The notes under the pieces: generated by a model
What the model was told of the DNA's origin: nothing
What the model saw: the letters and a program-made list of their open reading frames with translations, nothing else
The model's database searches: none
Origin: QHXQ01 sp036389375
GTDB lineage: Bacteria > Acidobacteriota > Blastocatellia > Pyrinomonadales > Pyrinomonadaceae
NCBI GenBank assembly: GCA_036389375.1
Contig: DASVQA010000178.1
Location: forward strand, 1 to 8,349
Length of the DNA stretch: 8,349 nt
Direction: 5' to 3'
Shown here: piece by piece, positions 4,666-8,349 of the stretch
Layout of the letters: every line of letters starts with the position of its first letter
Position numbering within the stretch: position 1 is the first letter of the stretch
Position numbers and translations under genes: made by a program

Positions 4666-5694
4666 ATGAAAGCTGTCGTCTTTCACGAGCACGGCGGGCC
4701 CGGCGTGCTCCGTTATGAGGCGCGTCCCGAGCCGCAGATCAGGGCAAACGAAGTTCTCGTCGAAGTGCGCGCGTGCGCGCTCAACCATCTGGACGTGTGG
4801 GCGCGCGGCGGCTTGCCCGGCATAGAGATTCCCTTGCCGCACATTCTCGGTAACGACGTGGCGGGCGTCGTGCGGGCGGCGGGCGAACTGGTTGACTGGG
4901 TGCAGGCGGGCGATGAAGTCATGTTGCAGCCGGGCGTCTCCTGCGGGCACTGTCTTGAATGCCTGAGCGGGCGCGACAATCTGTGCCCGCAGTACGACAT
5001 CATCGGCTACCGGCGCGACGGCGGTTATGCGGAACTCGTGGCCGCGCCGGGCGTGAACGTGATCCGGAAGCCCGCAGGCTTGAGTTGGGCCGAGGCGGCG
5101 GCGCTGCCGCTTGTGACCGTGACGGCGTGGCACATGCTCGTGACGCGCGCGCAGGTGCAACCGGGCGAAGATGTCTTGATTCACGCGGCGGGGAGCGGCG
5201 TCGGTTCAATCGGCATACAGATCGCACGCCTGCGCGGCGCGCGTGTCATCGCCACGGCCGGATCGGACGAGAAGCTTGCGCAGGCGCGTGCGCTCGGCGC
5301 GGACGAAGTGGTTAATTACACGAACCCGGACTGGCCGCGCGAGGTGCGGCGGCTGACGGCGCGGCGCGGCGTTGATGTGGTCTTCGAGCACACGGGCGCT
5401 GAGACGTGGCCCGGCTCGATTCAAGTGCTGGCGAAGGACGGGCGGCTCGTCACCTGCGGCGCAACAAGCGGCTACGACGCGCGCACCGATCTCCGGCAGG
5501 TTTTCTATCGGCATCTGAACCTGCTCGGCTCGTTCATGGGGTCGAAGGCGGAGCTTTTGGCGGCGCTGAAATTTGTCGAGCGCGGGCAGATTCGCGCGGT
5601 CGTGGCCGAGACCATGCCGCTGGCGGAAGCGCGCCGCGCCCACGAGCAGATGCAGAATCGCGCGCAATTCGGTAAACTCGTGCTCGTGCCGTGA
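4666..5694 (+). CDS. MDR-family NAD(P)H-dependent oxidoreductase (quinone reductase-like)
   Basis: The 342-residue product has the usual MDR length and order: a GroES-like domain (about 1-130), a Rossmann domain with AAGSGVGSIG (174-183), and a return to the first domain at the C-terminus. Four cysteines, C93, C96, C99 and C107, form the structural zinc lobe of alcohol dehydrogenases. The catalytic zinc site is absent: ALNHLDVW (38-45) has Asn where the first Cys ligand would be, and LGNDVAG (61-67) replaces the GHE motif. This mix is typical of zinc-type quinone oxidoreductases or enoyl reductases rather than alcohol dehydrogenases. ATAGSDEK (196-203) ends the second beta strand of the Rossmann fold with no acidic residue directly at its tip, which leans towards NADPH. 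The substrate is unknown. A TATAAT box lies eight bases upstream and no ribosome-binding site is visible, so translation is probably leaderless. Confidence 0.88.
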   Translation: MKAVVFHEHGGPGVLRYEARPEPQIRANEVLVEVRACALNHLDVWARGGLPGIEIPLPHILGNDVAGVVRAAGELVDWVQAGDEVMLQPGVSCGHCLECLSGRDNLCPQYDIIGYRRDGGYAELVAAPGVNVIRKPAGLSWAEAAALPLVTVTAWHMLVTRAQVQPGEDVLIHAAGSGVGSIGIQIARLRGARVIATAGSDEKLAQARALGADEVVNYTNPDWPREVRRLTARRGVDVVFEHTGAETWPGSIQVLAKDGRLVTCGATSGYDARTDLRQVFYRHLNLLGSFMGSKAELLAALKFVERGQIRAVVAETMPLAEARRAHEQMQNRAQFGKLVLVP

Positions 5695-5703
5695 ACCGAA
5701 CCG

Positions 5704-5736
5704 CCGACCGCGCACCTGAGCCCACGCGCCGGTCGG
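5704..5736 (+). terminator. Stem-loop after the MDR gene, possible terminator
   Basis: CCGACCG (5704-5710) pairs with CGGTCGG (5730-5736), and three more pairs (5711-5713 with 5726-5728) extend it past one bulged base at 5729. It begins ten bases after the MDR stop. No T tract follows, so it would be a weak intrinsic terminator or an RNA 3'-end stabiliser. Confidence 0.35.
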
Positions 5737-5787
5737 AAACATTCACACGCCACGTCCGTAAACACAGCGCGCAAACTTGCGCCCGCG

Positions 5788-5870
5788 CTTTGTGTCCCGC
5801 TTTGTGCCTTTGCGTGCGACTTTGTCTTTCGTGCGTAATGAACTTCACGTAAAGACGTAAAGGCGCAAAG
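5788..5870. repeat. Imperfect inverted repeat of CTTTG-rich units
   Basis: The 230-base gap 5695-5924 holds no gene. CTTTGTGCCTTTGCG (5800-5814) matches the reverse complement of 5856-5870 at 13 of 15 bases. A weaker continuation pairs 5824-5833 with 5846-5856 with one bulge. GCTTTGTG also repeats directly at 5788 and 5799. The arrangement looks like an intergenic repeat element rather than a regulatory site. I see no convincing promoter for the peptidase gene in this gap. Confidence 0.5.
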
Positions 5871-5924
5871 CAGCGCCCAAAGCACCGTCACTTATCACCC
5901 GAAAAAACTTTTGGAGAAAGATTT

Positions 5925-8349
5925 ATGAAGCTGAGACAAACTACCCGCGCGTGGCTGGCGCTCGCGCTGGTCATGGGCTTGCTCGCCCCGTCGCTCGTCG
6001 CGGCGGCGCAGACCGGCGCAACGACCACCGCTGCCCTGCCGCAGGGCATCCAGCGCGTCACCTCGGTCGAGGGCATCACCGAGTACCGTTTGCAGAACGG
6101 GCTGCGCGTGCTGCTGTTCCCCGACCCGACCAAGCAGACCATCACGGTGAACATGACCTACCTCGTCGGCTCGGCCACAGAGAACTACGGCGAGACCGGC
6201 ATGGCGCACCTGCTCGAACACATGGTCTTCAAGGGCACGCCGAATCACCGCAACATCCCGCAGGAGTTGACCGAACACGGCGCGCGCCCCAACGGCTCGA
6301 CGTGGACGGATCGCACCAACTACTTCGAGACCTTCGCCGCCACGGACGAGAATCTCAACTGGGCGCTCTCGCTCGAATCTGACCGCATGATCAACTCCTT
6401 CATCGCCAAGAAGGATTTGGATTCGGAGATGACCGTCGTGCGCAACGAGTTCGAGTTGGGCGAAAACAGCCCGTTCAACGTGCTCCTTGAACGCGCGCAA
6501 GCCGCCTCTTACATCTGGCACAACTATGGCAAGACGACCATCGGGGCACGCGCCGACATTGAGAACGTGCCGATTGAGCGCCTGCAAGCCTTCTATCGTA
6601 ACTACTACCAACCGGATAACGCCGTCCTGACCATCGCCGGCAAAGTTGACGAAGCCAAGACGCTCGCGCTGGTTGATAAATACTTCTCGCCCACGCCGCG
6701 CCCGACGCGCGTGCTACAGAAAATCTACACGGTCGAGCCGACGCAGGATGGCGAACGCGCCGTCACGCTGCGCCGCGTCGGCGACACGCAACTCGTGCAG
6801 GCGCTCTATCACGTGCCCGCCGGTTCGCATCCTGATTTCGCCGCCGTTGACGTGATCGCGCAGGTCTTGGGCGACACGCCTTCGGGGCGTCTGCACAAGG
6901 CGCTCGTCGAATCGAAGAAGGCGAGTTCCGTCTTCGGCTTCGACTTCCAGTGGCACGACCCGACCATCGCCGTCTTCGGCGCGGAAGTCCGGCAGGGCGA
7001 ATCGCTCGATGCCGCCCGCGATGCGCTCTTGCAGACGGTCGAAGGCATCGGCGCGAACCCGCCAACCAAAGAAGAGGTTGACCGGGCGCGCGCGCAGCTT
7101 CTGAAGAACATCGAACTGGCGCTGAACAACTCTGATCAGGTCGGTCTGACCTTGAGCGAGTTCATCGGCGCAGGCGACTGGCGCTTGTTCTTCCTGCACC
7201 GCGACCGCCTGCGTAAAGTCACTCCCGAAGAGGTCGGGCAGGTGGCCGCGCGCTACTTCAAACCGGCCAACCGCACGCTTGGGCTTTTCATCCCGACGCC
7301 CAAGCCCGACCGCGCCGAGATTCCGCCGACGCCCGACCTGCTCGCCGTCCTCAAGGACTACAAGGGCGATGCCGCGATGGCGACGGGCGAGGCGTTCGAC
7401 CCGTCGCCCGCCAACATCGAATCGCGCACGACGCGCAACGACGCGGGCGGTCTGAAGCTGGCACTGCTGCCGAAGAAGACGCGCGGCGGCAAGGTGGTCG
7501 CGCAGATGGTCTTGCGCTACGGCGACGAGCAGAGCCTGATGAACCGCTCGACGGCCGCGCAACTCGCGGGCGCGATGCTCATGCGCGGCACGACCAAGCA
7601 CACGCGCCAGCAGATTCAGGACGAACTCGACCGCCTGAAAGCGCGCGCTTTCGTCTTCGGCGGCCCGACGCAGGCGAGCGTCTCCATCGAAACGACGCGC
7701 GAGAATCTGCCGGCCGTCATGCGCCTCGTCGCGGAAATCCTGCGCGAGCCGGCCTTCCCCGCCAGCGAGTTCGAGCTACTCAGACAGGAGAATCTGGCCG
7801 GCATCGAACAGCAAAAGAGCGAGCCGACGCAGATCGCCTTCACCGCCTTTAGTCGGGTCATGAATCCGTATCCGAAGGGCGACGTGCGCTACGTCACGAC
7901 GCCGGAAGAGGACGTGGCGGACATCACGGCCGCGACGCTCGACCAGGCTAAGCAGTTCTACAAGGACTTCTACGGCGCATCGAACGGGCAACTCACCGTC
8001 ATCGGCGACTTCGACCCCGCCGAGATCGCTTCGCTCACCAAACAACTCTTTGGCGATTGGAAGAGTCCGCGCCCCTTTACGCGCGTGCCGAGCGTGTTCA
8101 AGGACGTGGCCGCCATCAATCAATCGTTCCCCGCGCCCGACAAGGCGAACGCCTTCTTTGTCGCGGGCCTCAACCTGAACGTGCGCGACGATAATCCTGA
8201 TTATGCCGCGCTCGTACTCGGCAATTACATGGTCGGCGGCGGCTTCCTCAACTCGCGGCTCGCCGCGCGCCTCCGCCAGAAGGAGGGCTTCAGCTACGGC
8301 ACTGGCTCGTCCTTCTTCGCCAGCGCGCTCGACCAGTACGGCTACTGGC
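5925..8349 (+). CDS. Secreted M16 (insulinase/pitrilysin family) zinc peptidase, 3' end beyond window
   Basis: The frame is open from ATG 5925 to the window end, 808 codons without a stop, so the protein is cut off at the right edge. A signal peptide (hydrophobic core about 10-24, likely cut after A28 in VAAA-Q) sends it to the periplasm or outside. The first M16 domain carries the inverted zinc motif H95-L-L-E98-H99, followed by FKGT, and E175 in VVRNEFELGE lies 76 residues after H99, as expected for the third zinc ligand. GSTWTDRTNYFET (124-136) is also typical. A second M16-like half begins near residue 495. It has no HxxEH (the equivalent region is LAGAMLMRGT) and should be the inactive partner. 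RLRQKEGFSYG near the edge matches the Arg/Tyr substrate-contact region of that half. GGAG lies eight bases before the ATG. Probably it degrades peptides; the substrate is unknown. Confidence 0.92.
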   Translation, partial: MKLRQTTRAWLALALVMGLLAPSLVAAAQTGATTTAALPQGIQRVTSVEGITEYRLQNGLRVLLFPDPTKQTITVNMTYLVGSATENYGETGMAHLLEHMVFKGTPNHRNIPQELTEHGARPNGSTWTDRTNYFETFAATDENLNWALSLESDRMINSFIAKKDLDSEMTVVRNEFELGENSPFNVLLERAQAASYIWHNYGKTTIGARADIENVPIERLQAFYRNYYQPDNAVLTIAGKVDEAKTLALVDKYFSPTPRPTRVLQKIYTVEPTQDGERAVTLRRVGDTQLVQALYHVPAGSHPDFAAVDVIAQVLGDTPSGRLHKALVESKKASSVFGFDFQWHDPTIAVFGAEVRQGESLDAARDALLQTVEGIGANPPTKEEVDRARAQLLKNIELALNNSDQVGLTLSEFIGAGDWRLFFLHRDRLRKVTPEEVGQVAARYFKPANRTLGLFIPTPKPDRAEIPPTPDLLAVLKDYKGDAAMATGEAFDPSPANIESRTTRNDAGGLKLALLPKKTRGGKVVAQMVLRYGDEQSLMNRSTAAQLAGAMLMRGTTKHTRQQIQDELDRLKARAFVFGGPTQASVSIETTRENLPAVMRLVAEILREPAFPASEFELLRQENLAGIEQQKSEPTQIAFTAFSRVMNPYPKGDVRYVTTPEEDVADITAATLDQAKQFYKDFYGASNGQLTVIGDFDPAEIASLTKQLFGDWKSPRPFTRVPSVFKDVAAINQSFPAPDKANAFFVAGLNLNVRDDNPDYAALVLGNYMVGGGFLNSRLAARLRQKEGFSYGTGSSFFASALDQYGYW

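Noticed and set aside
4666..5694. Labelling the MDR protein as a zinc alcohol dehydrogenase
   Set aside because: Only the structural zinc cysteines are present. The catalytic Cys and GHE motifs are replaced by Asn and GND.
5895..6611. Minus-strand open frame of 238 codons over the peptidase N-terminus
   Set aside because: It covers the signal peptide and HxxEH region of a clear plus-strand gene and has no family features of its own.
6714..7601. Long minus-strand open frame of 295 codons
   Set aside because: It lies wholly inside the M16 peptidase gene. Its product is Arg/Ala/His-rich with no recognisable domain, as expected from the complement of GC-rich coding DNA.
1..8349. CRISPR array, tRNA, rRNA, insertion sequence, prophage or toxin-antitoxin genes
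   Set aside because: I looked for regularly spaced direct repeats, tRNA-like cloverleaf motifs, transposase or integrase domains and paired small genes, and found none that could be supported.

Overview
The window is GC-rich bacterial chromosome with dense coding and short, repeat-bearing intergenic gaps. The gene set is lipB, lipA, a P460-type haem protein, an MDR oxidoreductase and a secreted M16 peptidase. Together with Arg/Ala-rich proteins and TATAAT-like boxes close to start codons, it resembles Acidobacteriota, perhaps the Blastocatellia. That placement is inference from general gene style; there is no rRNA or marker gene here to confirm it.

Layout. A perfect 24-bp inverted repeat built from 9-bp units lies at the left edge. 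Next is a minus-strand gene for a small secreted protein of unknown function (83-631). Divergent from it, on the plus strand, runs a possible transcription unit: lipB (806-1495), a short PLP-dependent serine/threonine dehydratase or racemase (1558-2532), a 54-residue single-pass membrane protein (2578-2742) and lipA (2812-3750). A leader of about 200 bases with several stem-loops follows. It precedes a P460-like c-type haem protein gene that is split by an in-frame TGA (3958-4611). Then come an MDR-family oxidoreductase with a TATAAT box eight bases before its ATG (4666-5694), a 230-base gap holding a hairpin and an imperfect inverted repeat, and an M16 zinc peptidase that leaves the window open at the right edge (5925-8349).

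How the genes relate. LipB moves octanoyl groups from acyl carrier protein to lipoyl domains and LipA inserts the two sulfurs, so the two form a complete de novo lipoylation route, although two unrelated genes separate them. The other genes look like independent housekeeping or envelope functions: amino-acid turnover, a periplasmic haem protein, NAD(P)H-dependent reduction and secreted proteolysis.

The window looks largely ordinary, and I do not see a defence island, prophage, CRISPR array or biosynthetic cluster. The points most worth following up are the in-frame TGA with a stem-loop directly after it, the candidate leaderless promoter, the unannotated-size small membrane protein, and the dispersed repeat fragments.
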